Positions 1-8,533 of a stretch of DNA of 46,101 nucleotides are shown here, piece after piece. Under the pieces are notes generated by a model. It saw only the letters and a program-made list of their open reading frames with translations. It did no database searches and was not told the origin of the DNA. A program made the position numbers and the translations under genes. Every line of letters starts with the position of its first letter. Positions within the stretch are counted from its first letter, which is position 1. This DNA comes from Lachnospiraceae bacterium (GTDB lineage: Bacteria > Bacillota > Clostridia > Lachnospirales > Lachnospiraceae), in contig CAAFJI010000346.1 of NCBI GenBank assembly GCA_900763175.1, positions 1-46,101 on the forward strand. Reading direction: 5' to 3'.

Positions 1-85
1 ATGAAATATGGAAAAGGGAACTGCACCTAAGCAGAAAATATGGATATAAAATAATTAAATATAAAACAGGAGGTATTGATTTACT

Positions 86-1882
86 ATGGCAAAGAGCAGA
101 TTAATTGGAAGCTATCCGGTAATCGGTATCAGACCGACCATCGACGGACGTAGAGGAGCTCTTGATGTAAGAGGATCCCTGGAAGAGCAGACTATGAATA
201 TGGCGAAGTCTGTAAAAGAGTTATATGAGACCAATTTAAGATATTCTAATGGTGAGCCTGTAAAGGTTGTCATTGCTGATACTACGATCGGACGAGTTGG
301 TGAGGCTGCTGCCTGCGCTGATAAATTCAGACATGAAGGCGTTGATATCACTGTAACTGTTACACCTTGCTGGTGCTATGGTGCAGAGACAATGGATATG
401 GATCCACAGACCATCAAGGCTGTATGGGGATTCAATGCAACAGAAAGACCAGGAGCTGTTTATCTTGCATCCGTTCTTGCTACACATGCACAGAAGGGAC
501 TTCCTGCATTCGGTATCTATGGACATGAGGTTCTGGATGCTGATGATACAGAGATGCCAGAAGATGTAAAAGAGAAGATGTTAAGATTTGGCCGTGCAGC
601 AGTTGCAGTTGCAACTATGAGAAACAAATCCTGGCTGCAGATCGGTTCTGTTACAATGGGTATCGGCGGATCCATTATCGATCCTGATTTCATCGAGTCC
701 TATCTTGGAATGCGTGTTGAATCTGTTGATGAGGTTGAAATTATCCGTCGTATGACAGAAGGCATCTATGATCATGAAGAATTTGACAGAGCAATGAAAT
801 GGGCAAAAGAAACCTGTACCATCGGCTTTGACAAGAACCCACCGGAACTCCAGATGACAGAGGAGCAGAAAGAAGAGCAGTTTGAGTTTGTAGTTAAGAT
901 GGCTGTTATTATTAAAGAGCTTATGAATGGATGCGATAACCTTGATCCGAAGTTCTCAGAGGAAGCAATCGGACACAATGCGATTGCAGCTGGCTTCCAG
1001 GGACAGAGACAGTGGACTGATTTCTATCCGAATGGTGACTTCGCAGAGGCTATGCTGAATACTTCCTTTGACTGGGATGGCGCAAGAGAGCCATATATCC
1101 TTGCTACAGAGAATGATGTTCTCAACGGTCTGGGAATGCTGTTCATGAAACTTCTTACCGGACGTGCTCAGATGTTTGCAGATGTTCGTACATACTGGAG
1201 CGCAAATGCTGTTAAACGAGTTACAGGATATGATCTTGAAGGTGTTGCAAAAGAGAACGATGGTATCATCCATCTGATCAACTCTGGTGCATGCTGTCTT
1301 GACGCTTCCGGTGTTGTTAAGGATGAGAACGGCGAAGGCGTTATGAAAGAATGGTGGAACGTAACAGAGGAAGATCAGAAAGCTATCATGAATGCTACTA
1401 CCTGGAACGCAGCTGATAACGGATATTTCCGTGGCGGCGGATTCTCTTCCAGATTTGAGACAAGAGCTACTATGCCTGCAACTATGATTCGTCTGAACCT
1501 TGTAAAAGGACTTGGACCGGTTCTTCAGATCGCAGAGGGCTGGACAGTAGAGCTTCCTGAGAAAGTATCCGATACACTTTGGAAACGTACTGATTATACA
1601 TGGCCATGCACATGGTTCGTTCCGAGATGTGATGGTAAAGATGGTGCATTCAAGAGCGCTTATGATGTTATGAATAACTGGGGTGCTAACCACGGAGCAA
1701 TTTCTTATGGACACATTGGAGCAGACCTTATCACAATGTGCTCTATGCTGAGAATTCCGGTTTGTATGCACAATGTACCAGAAACTGATATCTTCCGTCC
1801 GGCTGCATGGAATGCATTTGGAATGGATAAAGAGGGTGCAGACTTCAGAGCTTGCAAGAATTATGGACCTCTTTACAAATAA
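86..1882 (+). CDS. fucI: L-fucose isomerase
   Basis: Cytoplasmic enzyme that converts L-fucose to L-fuculose (the family also accepts D-arabinose), the first step of fucose breakdown. The 598 residues match the family length (E. coli FucI has 591). The catalytic, metal-binding pair is visible as E342 in ATENDVLNG and D366 in FADVRTYWS, 24 residues apart as in E. coli (E337/D361). The C-terminal block NHGAISYGHIGADL is also typical. The start is set by AGGAGG at 69-74, 11 bases before the ATG. Bases 1-30 could be the tail of an upstream gene (ATG to TAA, nine codons); nothing else is seen before the start. The fucose mutarotase at 3406-3849 supports the assignment. The matching aldolase is not in the window. 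Confidence 0.96.
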   Translation: MAKSRLIGSYPVIGIRPTIDGRRGALDVRGSLEEQTMNMAKSVKELYETNLRYSNGEPVKVVIADTTIGRVGEAAACADKFRHEGVDITVTVTPCWCYGAETMDMDPQTIKAVWGFNATERPGAVYLASVLATHAQKGLPAFGIYGHEVLDADDTEMPEDVKEKMLRFGRAAVAVATMRNKSWLQIGSVTMGIGGSIIDPDFIESYLGMRVESVDEVEIIRRMTEGIYDHEEFDRAMKWAKETCTIGFDKNPPELQMTEEQKEEQFEFVVKMAVIIKELMNGCDNLDPKFSEEAIGHNAIAAGFQGQRQWTDFYPNGDFAEAMLNTSFDWDGAREPYILATENDVLNGLGMLFMKLLTGRAQMFADVRTYWSANAVKRVTGYDLEGVAKENDGIIHLINSGACCLDASGVVKDENGEGVMKEWWNVTEEDQKAIMNATTWNAADNGYFRGGGFSSRFETRATMPATMIRLNLVKGLGPVLQIAEGWTVELPEKVSDTLWKRTDYTWPCTWFVPRCDGKDGAFKSAYDVMNNWGANHGAISYGHIGADLITMCSMLRIPVCMHNVPETDIFRPAAWNAFGMDKEGADFRACKNYGPLYK

Positions 1883-1939
1883 CTAAAAGAAATAATTAAT
1901 CTCTTTCTTTTCCGCCCCCAATCTGAAAAGAAGGGATAG

Positions 1940-1968
1940 ATAGAGCGGGACGATATGTCCCGCTCTAT
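1940..1968 (+). terminator. GC-rich hairpin after fucI
   Basis: A 12-bp perfect stem (ATAGAGCGGGAC paired across a 5-base loop) lies 57 bases after the fucI stop. It lacks a good T-run, with only TTAATGTCTGTTT following, so it may be a weak terminator or a 3'-end stabiliser. Confidence 0.55.
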
Positions 1969-1975
1969 TAATGTC

Positions 1976-2025
1976 TGTTTGCCATGCTTTGGAGTTTTTT
2001 CAGGTATTTGTTTGCCATACTTAGG
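1976..2025. promoter_or_regulatory. Direct repeats upstream of the SH3-protein promoter
   Basis: TGTTTGCCATGCTTTGG (1976-1992) recurs as TGTTTGCCATACTTAGG (2009-2025), 15 of 17 bases identical and 33 bp apart, about three helical turns. The pair ends 30 bp before the -35 of the next promoter, the usual place for an activator or repressor binding to direct repeats. The factor is unknown. Confidence 0.4.
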
Positions 2026-2055
2026 CAGATTTGTAAAAAATGAAACTAAAAAGGC

Positions 2056-2083
2056 TTGCAACTTTCAATGCGTGTGGTAGAAT
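2056..2083 (+). promoter_or_regulatory. Sigma-A promoter with extended -10
   Basis: TTGCAA (2056-2061), 16-base spacer, TAGAAT (2078-2083) preceded by TG at the extended -10 position. It lies 38 bases before the start of the SH3-domain protein. Confidence 0.6.
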
Positions 2084-2121
2084 AAGAGTCAAAGACATAT
2101 TTTAGTGAAAAGGGGATATTT

Positions 2122-3228
2122 ATGAAGAAAAAGCTAGGACTCCTGTTTGCTGTGGTCCTTTGCCTGTGTATGTCAGCAAGTGCATGGGCAGATGCAGGAA
2201 AATCACAGAGCATAGATTATAAAACAGATTATTATATGATCGTAGAATCACCGGATGGTGGCATTGATATGTATTCCGAGGCCAGTCAGGATAGTCCGAA
2301 GCTGAATGATGAGCTGATTTCCAATGGAACTGCTATTCATGTAGAAGGAGAGCATAAAGATGATGCTGGGAAAATTTGGGTTTATGCACCCCTTCATGGG
2401 ATGTACGGCTTTTTAGAAGAGAACTATCTGAAGCCAGCTACTCTTTCAGAAGCAATCGCATCAGAACTGAAGCTGTATGGAACTACAGATGTAGATTATG
2501 ACATTACAGTGGCTGCAACGGAAGATGGTTCTGTATCCCTTCATAAAGGACCTGGTAAGAAATATGGAACAGTTTCAGGCGGAACTGGAATTGCAAACGG
2601 AGAGAAATTGCATATCAGTACAGAAGTAGATACCGGAATTGATGGTGTCTGGGGAGAGACATCTGTAAATGGAGCCAGTGGGTGGGTTCATATTGGAGAG
2701 GCTACTAATGATGAGAAAAGCATGGTAGAAATTGTCTCAGGCGGTGAGGAGCAAAGCACAGCACAAGCTTCTCCAGCAGGAAAGGCAGCTGTCACCAGTA
2801 CTCCTACCCCTAAGCCAGTGGCTACCAATACGCCAACTCCGGAACCGACGAACACCAGTACTCCGACTCCGGAACCGACTAGCACCAGTACGCCAACCCC
2901 GGAGCCGACTAGCACCAGTACTCCGACTCCGGAACCAACCAGTACCAGCACGCCAACCCCGGAGCCGACTACTACCAGTACTCCGACTCCAGAGCCTACT
3001 GCGACTGTGACTCCTACAGAGGAACCGAAAGCTACAGCAACCCAGAAGCCTGCACAGACAGAAAAGCCGGCCACAGAGGAATCCGGCCAGGAAACCTCCA
3101 GCCAGAATGTAGAGAGCTCTTCCTGGGTAAGCAATCCGATTATATGGATTCTTATTGTAGTGATCCTTATTGGAATTTGTGTTGTGCTCTGGCTTCTTAA
3201 GAAGAAAGATCACAAAGGAGATAAGTAA
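2122..3228 (+). CDS. Surface protein: two SH3-like domains, TPTPEP stalk, C-terminal membrane anchor
   Basis: Exported protein of 368 residues. Residues 1-24 form a signal peptide (KKK, hydrophobic core, ASAWA cleavage site). Two bacterial SH3-like segments follow, at about 36-105 (ends in GFLEENYLKP) and 125-192 (LHKGPGKKYG, GASGWVHIG); such domains usually bind cell-wall peptides. Residues about 227-306 are a Pro/Thr-rich stalk of ten-residue repeats. A membrane helix near 339-360 and a KKKDHKGDK tail anchor the C-terminus. There is no LPxTG sortase motif and no catalytic domain, so it may be a wall-associated sensor or structural protein. It has its own promoter and terminator. No specific function can be assigned, and a tie to fucose use is only positional. 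Confidence 0.8.
   Translation: MKKKLGLLFAVVLCLCMSASAWADAGKSQSIDYKTDYYMIVESPDGGIDMYSEASQDSPKLNDELISNGTAIHVEGEHKDDAGKIWVYAPLHGMYGFLEENYLKPATLSEAIASELKLYGTTDVDYDITVAATEDGSVSLHKGPGKKYGTVSGGTGIANGEKLHISTEVDTGIDGVWGETSVNGASGWVHIGEATNDEKSMVEIVSGGEEQSTAQASPAGKAAVTSTPTPKPVATNTPTPEPTNTSTPTPEPTSTSTPTPEPTSTSTPTPEPTSTSTPTPEPTTTSTPTPEPTATVTPTEEPKATATQKPAQTEKPATEESGQETSSQNVESSSWVSNPIIWILIVVILIGICVVLWLLKKKDHKGDK
2800..3039 (+). repeat. Eight 30-bp tandem repeats encoding TPTPEPTSTS
   Basis: Eight consecutive 30-base units in frame encode TPTPKPVATN, TPTPEPTNTS, three TPTPEPTSTS, TPTPEPTTTS, TPTPEPTATV and TPTEEPKATA. Codon choice alternates between units (ACT CCG ACT against ACG CCA ACC), so the DNA-level period in the middle is 60 bp. 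It is coding low-complexity sequence. Confidence 0.9.
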
Positions 3229-3240
3229 GGGAAAGAATAT

Positions 3241-3276
3241 GCCAGAGGTGGAACTTTAGCCTCTGGCTTTCTTTTT
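3241..3276 (+). terminator. Rho-independent terminator
   Basis: GCCAGAGG (3241-3248) pairs with CCTCTGGC (3260-3267), followed by TTTCTTTTT. It lies 12 bases after the stop of the SH3-domain protein. Confidence 0.8.
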
Positions 3277-3320
3277 GGCAATGGGGTGCTCCCTTGGAAA
3301 AGAATCATGTCCTTTTTGCA

Positions 3321-3366
3321 AAAAAACAGCTCCATGGAAATAAAATTCCATGGAGCTGCTTTTTTA
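3321..3366. terminator. Bidirectional terminator between convergent genes
   Basis: A perfect 13-bp stem CAGCTCCATGGAA (3327-3339) / TTCCATGGAGCTG (3346-3358) has six A before it and a T-run after it. It can terminate the plus-strand SH3 gene and the minus-strand mutarotase gene. Confidence 0.85.
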
Positions 3367-3405
3367 TAGGAGGCTGTTATAAGAACAGCAAGGTTTTGGC
3401 TCTCC

Positions 3406-3849
3406 TTAGTTATTGATTACAACACCCTTCTGAAGCATAACATTTGCATAAACTGCCTTTTCACCTGTTGCAATAATGCAATATGCTTTCTTGGCTTCTT
3501 CATAGAAAGCAAAACGCTCAATATTTCCAACTGCTTCAGCACCACGCTCATCATGTTTGGAAACGATTTCCTTGTATGTATCCCAGATTGGTGTTTTCAC
3601 CGGGTCCCCAGGCATAACTTCCATTAATGTTACTGGCTTTTCAACATAGGAATCTAGCGGGATAACAGTGAGAATGGCATCCAGAAGTTCCGGAACACCA
3701 TGTCCGTCACAACGTACTACGATTGCATTCTTTCCCATGGATTCTACCGGAAAGTTTCCATCTGCGATAACGATACGGTCACTGTGACCCATTTCACATA
3801 ATACCTTTAAAAGCTGTGGTGAAAGTATTTCTGGAATTCCTTTTAACAT
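3406..3849 (-). CDS. fucU: L-fucose mutarotase (RbsD/FucU family)
   Basis: Interconverts the alpha and beta anomers of L-fucose so that the isomerase receives its preferred form; cytoplasmic. The product is 147 residues (E. coli FucU has 140) starting MLKGIPEILSP. H22 and D24 in GHSDRIVIADGNFP align with the catalytic histidine region of FucU, and the C-terminal VYANVMLQKG is conserved in the family. An in-frame ATG 18 bases upstream (3867) exists, but AGGGAG lies 8 bases before the ATG at 3849, so the shorter start is chosen. It is divergent from the aldolase operon and convergent with the SH3 gene, so fucU is not in the fucI transcript. Confidence 0.9.
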   Translation of the reverse strand: MLKGIPEILSPQLLKVLCEMGHSDRIVIADGNFPVESMGKNAIVVRCDGHGVPELLDAILTVIPLDSYVEKPVTLMEVMPGDPVKTPIWDTYKEIVSKHDERGAEAVGNIERFAFYEEAKKAYCIIATGEKAVYANVMLQKGVVINN

Positions 3850-3972
3850 AATTTGATCTCCCTTCATTTTTATCGAAAACTATTGTTCCGAAAATATTCT
3901 ATACTATAAGTTACCCCTATTATAATAAGTTTGCAAGGTAAAATTTTACGGAAAAAGATGAAATATTTACGG

Positions 3973-4001
3973 TTGACATGAGGATAGAAAAGCGGTAACA
4001 T
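3973..4001 (+). promoter_or_regulatory. Promoter of the aldolase operon
   Basis: Consensus TTGACA (3973-3978), a 17-base spacer and TAACAT (3996-4001). The expected transcription start is near 4008. Confidence 0.65.
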
Positions 4002-4012
4002 GAATTAAAACA

Positions 4013-4022
4013 GAAACGTTTC
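4013..4022. promoter_or_regulatory. LacI-type operator palindrome
   Basis: GAAACGTTTC is a perfect 10-bp palindrome with the central CG typical of LacI-family operators. It lies just after the predicted transcription start, where a repressor would block the aldolase operon. The LacI-family gene of that operon (4940-5947) is the obvious candidate. A CcpA (cre) role is possible but matches less well. Confidence 0.55.
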
Positions 4023-4079
4023 GGCTTTCTGAAAAATACAGAAGAACGTGCTTGTAGAAACAGGCAGAAGGAGGATAAT

Positions 4080-4928
4080 ATGCCACTTGTTACATCTAAA
4101 GAAATGTTGTTGAAAGCACAGCAGGGCGGTTACGCAGTAGGTGCTTTTAATGCGGAGAATATGGAGATGGTGAAAGCAATCATTCAGGCAGCTGAGGAGC
4201 TGAAGGCACCTGTTATGATCCAGACTACTCCATCCACTATTAAATATGGCTCTCTTGAGACTTATCAGGCAATTGTTTCAGCAGAAGCTGCTAAGGCTTC
4301 CGTTCCGGTTTGCTTGCACCTTGACCACGGCAGTAGCTTTGATCTCGCTATGAAGGCTCTGAAGGCTGGATATACTTCCGTGATGATTGACGGTTCTAAG
4401 CTGGATTATGAAGGAAACATTGAGGTGAGCAAGAAGGTGGCTGACGTAGCAGCTTCTATGGGAATCCCATGCGAGGCAGAACTTGGTAAGGTGGGTGGTA
4501 AGGAAGACGACCTGGTTGCAGTTGCCGATACCAATACCGATCCACAGGAAGCCAGAGAATTTGTAGAGCGCACAGGCGTTACTTCTCTTGCAGTAGCAAT
4601 CGGCACAGCACATGGCTTCTATGTGGGAACTCCTGTTCTTGATAAGGAGCGTTTAAGTGAAATTCGTGAAGTTGTAGATATTCCGTTGGTTCTTCATGGC
4701 GCTTCCGGCCTTAGCGATGAAGATGTTATGGATTGCGTAAAGAGAGGAATCTGTAAGGTTAATTTTGCCACCGAGCTTCGTGCAGCATACTCCAAGGCTG
4801 TCAGAGAGACACTTGAGGATGAGAAGGTATTTGATCCTAAGGCGTATGGCAAGGTTGGAATTACAGCTGTGAAGGAGCTTGTAATGGCTCGTATGAAAGT
4901 TTGCGGCTGTGACGGAAAGGCTGAGTAA
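4080..4928 (+). CDS. Class II fructose/tagatose-bisphosphate aldolase (GatY/KbaY-like)
   Basis: Zinc aldolase that splits a ketose-1,6-bisphosphate into dihydroxyacetone phosphate and glyceraldehyde 3-phosphate. Its 282 residues fit the GatY/KbaY subfamily. D82 and H83 in LHLDHG, H178 in GTAHGFY and H206 in LHGASGL match the catalytic Asp and the three zinc histidines, at almost the same numbers as E. coli GatY. The neighbouring GatD-like dehydrogenase and PfkB kinase favour tagatose 1,6-bisphosphate as substrate, but sequence alone does not exclude fructose bisphosphate. First gene of its operon, with GGAGG about 9 bases before the ATG. It is not of the AraD-fold class that includes L-fuculose-1-phosphate aldolase, so it is unlikely to complete fucose breakdown. 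Confidence 0.88.
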   Translation: MPLVTSKEMLLKAQQGGYAVGAFNAENMEMVKAIIQAAEELKAPVMIQTTPSTIKYGSLETYQAIVSAEAAKASVPVCLHLDHGSSFDLAMKALKAGYTSVMIDGSKLDYEGNIEVSKKVADVAASMGIPCEAELGKVGGKEDDLVAVADTNTDPQEAREFVERTGVTSLAVAIGTAHGFYVGTPVLDKERLSEIREVVDIPLVLHGASGLSDEDVMDCVKRGICKVNFATELRAAYSKAVRETLEDEKVFDPKAYGKVGITAVKELVMARMKVCGCDGKAE

Positions 4929-4939
4929 GAGGCTGATTT

Positions 4940-5947
4940 ATGGCAGCGACGATGAAAGATATTGCCAGACGGACAGGACTTGGTCTGGCAACGATTTCCT
5001 CTTATTTCAATGGGGGAAATGTAAGAGAGAAGAACCGTATCAAGATCGAAGAAGCCATCGAAGAATTACATTACGAAGTAAATGAAGTTGCCCGCGGTCT
5101 GAAGACCAATGCTACCAAGACAGTGGGGGTTGTGATTCCAGAGCTGAACAATGTTTTCTGCGCAGAGATCATCAGTGGAATGGAGGATATCCTCCGAAGC
5201 CATGGATATGCAGCGATTGTCTGTGACTGCAGAACAGATAAAAAGCTTGAAAAAGAAGCTGTGGATTTCCTTACCAGGAAACGTGTGGATGGAATTATCA
5301 ATATGCCGGTAGATATGACTGGAGCCCATCTGAATGAATTTCAGAAAACTGGTAAGCCCATTGTGCTTATTGACCGTATGATCCAGGGAATATCCTGCGA
5401 CTGTGTGCTGGTGGATAATGTAAATGCAGCTGAGAAAGCTGTTGGCATGCTGGTAGAACAACAGCATCAGAAGATTGGTCTGATCGGTGGACCGGATGAG
5501 GTATTCACTGCCAGACAGCGTATGTTAGGATATATGAAAGCACTTAAGGCTCATGGAATTGCTGTTGATGAAAAGCTGATCTGTCGTGGTGATTACACGA
5601 TCCAGGGAGGTGTTCAGGCAGTAGAAGAGCTGGTGAAAGAGAATCCGGATATGACAGCTGTTTTTGTGACGAACTATGAGATGACTATGGGGGCAGTGAT
5701 CGGGCTTAACGAGATGGGGGTATCCATGCCAGAGGAGATTTCCCTGGTGGGATTTGACAATCTGCCTTTTGCCCGTGCCTGCAGACCTGCACTTACCATT
5801 GTTTCACAGCCCACAGAGAAAATTGCAAGGGAAACAGCACAGATCATGCTGGAACGGCTTGAAGGAAGAGATGAGCTTCCTGACCATATTGTACGGAAAC
5901 TTCAGACTGATATTTTTATGGGGAAATCCATAAGGAGACAAGGATGA
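4940..5947 (+). CDS. LacI-family transcriptional repressor
   Basis: DNA-binding regulator of 335 residues. The helix-turn-helix lies at about 4-24 (MKDIARRTGLGLATISSYFN), the hinge helix near 50-58 (NEVARGLKT), and the periplasmic-binding-like effector domain begins at TVGVVIPELNNVFCAEI (about 64) and runs to the C-terminus. It starts 12 bases after the aldolase stop and overlaps the next kinase gene by four bases, so it is made with the enzymes it probably controls. The palindrome at 4013-4022 is the likely operator. The inducer should be a sugar, polyol or sugar phosphate of the pathway; its identity cannot be read from sequence. Confidence 0.9.
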   Translation: MAATMKDIARRTGLGLATISSYFNGGNVREKNRIKIEEAIEELHYEVNEVARGLKTNATKTVGVVIPELNNVFCAEIISGMEDILRSHGYAAIVCDCRTDKKLEKEAVDFLTRKRVDGIINMPVDMTGAHLNEFQKTGKPIVLIDRMIQGISCDCVLVDNVNAAEKAVGMLVEQQHQKIGLIGGPDEVFTARQRMLGYMKALKAHGIAVDEKLICRGDYTIQGGVQAVEELVKENPDMTAVFVTNYEMTMGAVIGLNEMGVSMPEEISLVGFDNLPFARACRPALTIVSQPTEKIARETAQIMLERLEGRDELPDHIVRKLQTDIFMGKSIRRQG

Positions 5948-7458
5948 GCAAAGACTATTTATTAGGAATTGATATTGGAACCAGCGCATGCAAGGTTGCC
6001 ATATTTAACAAGAACGGAAAGGTGATGGCTTCCTCCAATGGGGATTACCCTGTTTATTATCCTCATGAGGGATGGGCACAGCAGAAGCCGGATGAATGGT
6101 GGCATGCAGTTTGCGGCGCTATTTGCGAATGCCTGGAGAAAGGTAATATTTCAGGAGAGCAGATTGCCGGAGTTGGAATTGATGGGCAGAGTTGGTCGGC
6201 TATTGCCATTGACCATGAGGGAAATGTTCTGACAGATACACCTATCTGGATGGATACAAGAGCCCAGGAAATCTGTGACAGACTCAATAATGAAATCGGC
6301 AGTGAGAATATTTTCAATGTTGCCGGTAATTCTCTTCAGCCTTCTTATACCACAGCGAAGATTCTCTGGTATAAGGAGAATATGCCTGAAGTATATAATA
6401 AGATTTACAAGATCCTTCAATCAAACAGCTTTATTGCTTACAGACTGACTGGTGCTATCACACAAGATCTTTCACAGGGATATGGTCTGCATTGCTTTGA
6501 TATGCGTACTGGTACCTGGGATGAAGTGATGTGTGGGAAACTGGGAATTCCTGTGGACTTCCTTCCGGAGATTGTTGCGTGCGATAAGGTAGTGGGAACT
6601 GTGAAGGAAGAGGCGGCAGCCCAGAGTGGACTGGCTGTTGGAACTCCTGTAGTGGCCGGCGGTCTGGATGCAGCCTGTGGGACACTTGGTGCGGGTGTGA
6701 TCCATCCAGGAGAGACCCAGGAGCAGGGGGGACAGGCAGGTGGCATGAGCATCTGCACAGATACATACAAAGCAGATCCAAGTCTGATCTTAGGATATCA
6801 CGTAGTGCCAGGTCAGTGGCTCCTTCAGGGAGGAACTACCGGAGGCGGCGGTGTCATGCGATGGTTTGAGAGAGAGTTTGCAGATTATGAGAGGAGCCGT
6901 AAGGCGGATACCGGGAAATCTTCTCTGGAACAACTGAATGAGATTGCAGAAGCGGTACCAGCCGGAAGTGAAGGCGTTGTATTCCTTCCATATATGTCCG
7001 GAGAGAGATCCCCTGTCTGGAATCCATACGCCAAAGGTGTTTTCTATGGCCTTGATTTTGCTAAGACTAAGGGACACATGGTAAGAGCCTGTATGGAGGG
7101 CGTAGCATTTTCCCTGCGCCATAATCTGGAGGTGGCTGAAGCAGCAGGTGCTAAAGCAGAAGTTCTTCGTGCTATGGGAGGTTCAGCCAATTCCCTTCTC
7201 TGGACTCAGATTAAGGCTGATGTGACAGGCAAGGCAGTGGTGGTCCCTGCTTCCGATACAGCAACCACATTAGGTGCTGCAATCCTGGCTGGCGTTGGAG
7301 TGGGATTTTATAAAGATTACGAGGAAGCGGTTTCCATGACAGTGAAAGAGACAAGACGTCATGAGCCCAATCCTGAGAATAAAGAAGTTTATAATAAGAC
7401 ATACCGTACATACAGGGATTTATATGAATCTCTGAAAGCTATGATGGTACGGCAGTAA
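5944..7458 (+). CDS. FGGY-family carbohydrate kinase, xylulokinase-like, substrate unknown
   Basis: ATP-dependent sugar or polyol kinase of 504 residues. Visible motifs: DIGTSACK near the N-terminus (phosphate binding), GIDGQSW and WMDTRA (substrate loop), GGLDAACGTLGAG (general-base Asp region) and GGSANSLLWTQIKADVTG (ATP-binding half). The length and N-terminus resemble xylulokinases, but the GIDGQSW and WMDTRA loops differ from classical XylB, so another substrate is likely. ATGA overlap with the repressor gene; AGGAGA precedes the start. Because the next two genes act on phosphorylated C6 compounds, it may phosphorylate a hexitol or ketohexose taken up or made without a PTS. That is inference from context. 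Confidence 0.85.
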   Translation: MSKDYLLGIDIGTSACKVAIFNKNGKVMASSNGDYPVYYPHEGWAQQKPDEWWHAVCGAICECLEKGNISGEQIAGVGIDGQSWSAIAIDHEGNVLTDTPIWMDTRAQEICDRLNNEIGSENIFNVAGNSLQPSYTTAKILWYKENMPEVYNKIYKILQSNSFIAYRLTGAITQDLSQGYGLHCFDMRTGTWDEVMCGKLGIPVDFLPEIVACDKVVGTVKEEAAAQSGLAVGTPVVAGGLDAACGTLGAGVIHPGETQEQGGQAGGMSICTDTYKADPSLILGYHVVPGQWLLQGGTTGGGGVMRWFEREFADYERSRKADTGKSSLEQLNEIAEAVPAGSEGVVFLPYMSGERSPVWNPYAKGVFYGLDFAKTKGHMVRACMEGVAFSLRHNLEVAEAAGAKAEVLRAMGGSANSLLWTQIKADVTGKAVVVPASDTATTLGAAILAGVGVGFYKDYEEAVSMTVKETRRHEPNPENKEVYNKTYRTYRDLYESLKAMMVRQ

Positions 7459-7472
7459 GGAGGTATTTCGAG

Positions 7473-8522
7473 ATGAAAGCAGCAGTTGTAGTTGCAAACG
7501 AGGATGTACAGTACCAGGAAATCGAAGAGCCGCAGGCAAAACCAGGCTGGGTAAAGATTAAAGTAAAAGCTTCCGGCATTTGTGGCTCTGATGTTCCGCG
7601 AGTATTGAATCATGGTGTTCATTTTTATCCTATCGTTCTTGGACATGAGTTTTCTGGTGATGTAGTAGAAGTTGGCGAAGGGGTCACCAAGGTGAAAGTT
7701 GGCGACCGCGTTTCCGGGGCTCCGCTTCTTCCGTGCATGAAGTGTGATGACTGTCAGAATGGAAACTTCTCCTTATGTAAACATTACAGTTTTATCGGTT
7801 CCAGGCAGCAGGGAAGTAATGCGGATTATGTAGTAATTCCAGAGCAGAATGCGATTCCTTTTGATCCGTCTATTTCCTATGAACAGGGTGCAATGTTCGA
7901 GCCATCCACAGTTGCTCTTCATGGACTCCTTCAGAATGATTATCAAGGCGGTCGCTGCGTGGCGATTTTAGGATGTGGAACAATTGGCATATTCACAATG
8001 CAGTGGGCAAAGATCTTTGGTTCCAAGAAGGTTGTAGTATTTGATATTAGTGAGGAACGCCTGGATCTTGCCATGAGAATGGGCGCAGATGCAGTTATCA
8101 ATACAACCAAAGAGAATTATATGGAAGAGGCTTTGGCAATTACCGGTGGTAAGGGCTATGAATATGTGTTTGAAACAGCCGGACAGGTTCCGACTATGCA
8201 TATGGCATTTGAACTTGCTGCGAATAAGGCACACGTATGCTTCATTGGAACACCTCATGCAGATCTTACATTTACACCAAAGCAGTGGGAGAATATGAAT
8301 CGTAAAGAATTCAAACTGACAGGCTCCTGGATGTCCTATAGTTCCCCGTTCCCAGGCAAAGAGTGGGATCTTACAGCTCATTATTTTGCAACAGGTCAGC
8401 TGAAATTTGATCCGGGATTTATTTATCGCAAAATGCCAATGAATCAGGCTCAGGAAGCATTCCAGCTCTATAAGACACCTGGTCTTGTAAAGGGGAAGAT
8501 TCTTCTGACGAATGAGGAATGA
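7473..8522 (+). CDS. Zinc alcohol dehydrogenase, galactitol-1-phosphate 5-dehydrogenase-like
   Basis: Medium-chain zinc dehydrogenase of 349 residues. C37, H58 and E59 (SGICGSD, LGHEFSG) are catalytic-zinc ligands. The cysteine cluster PCMKCDDCQNGNFSLC binds the structural zinc. LGCGTIGIF is the NAD-binding loop. The stretches GSDVPRVLNHGVHFYPI, FIGSRQQG and GSWMSYSSPFPGKEWD closely follow E. coli GatD, which oxidises galactitol 1-phosphate to D-tagatose 6-phosphate. A related polyol phosphate remains possible. AGGAGG precedes the ATG, 14 bases after the kinase gene. No galactitol PTS lies nearby, so phosphorylation would have to come from the adjacent FGGY kinase. Confidence 0.82.
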   Translation: MKAAVVVANEDVQYQEIEEPQAKPGWVKIKVKASGICGSDVPRVLNHGVHFYPIVLGHEFSGDVVEVGEGVTKVKVGDRVSGAPLLPCMKCDDCQNGNFSLCKHYSFIGSRQQGSNADYVVIPEQNAIPFDPSISYEQGAMFEPSTVALHGLLQNDYQGGRCVAILGCGTIGIFTMQWAKIFGSKKVVVFDISEERLDLAMRMGADAVINTTKENYMEEALAITGGKGYEYVFETAGQVPTMHMAFELAANKAHVCFIGTPHADLTFTPKQWENMNRKEFKLTGSWMSYSSPFPGKEWDLTAHYFATGQLKFDPGFIYRKMPMNQAQEAFQLYKTPGLVKGKILLTNEE

Positions 8523-8533
8523 GGATTGAGCAT

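Noticed and set aside
1..30. Nine-codon frame at the window start
   Set aside because: Too short to call. It may be the 3' end of an upstream gene, but nothing recognisable remains.
2800..3039. Regular 30-bp repeats as a CRISPR array
   Set aside because: Units are directly adjacent without unique spacers, code for protein in frame, and no cas genes are present.
2688..3213. Long open frames on the minus strand and in another plus frame across the Pro/Thr repeat
   Set aside because: They are by-products of a 30-bp in-frame repeat; they lack ribosome sites and encode low-complexity peptides, while the SH3 protein frame has a signal peptide, domains and an anchor.
4080..4928. Aldolase as L-fuculose-1-phosphate aldolase
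   Set aside because: The GatY/KbaY-type zinc residues and length place it in the bisphosphate-aldolase family, a different fold from FucA.
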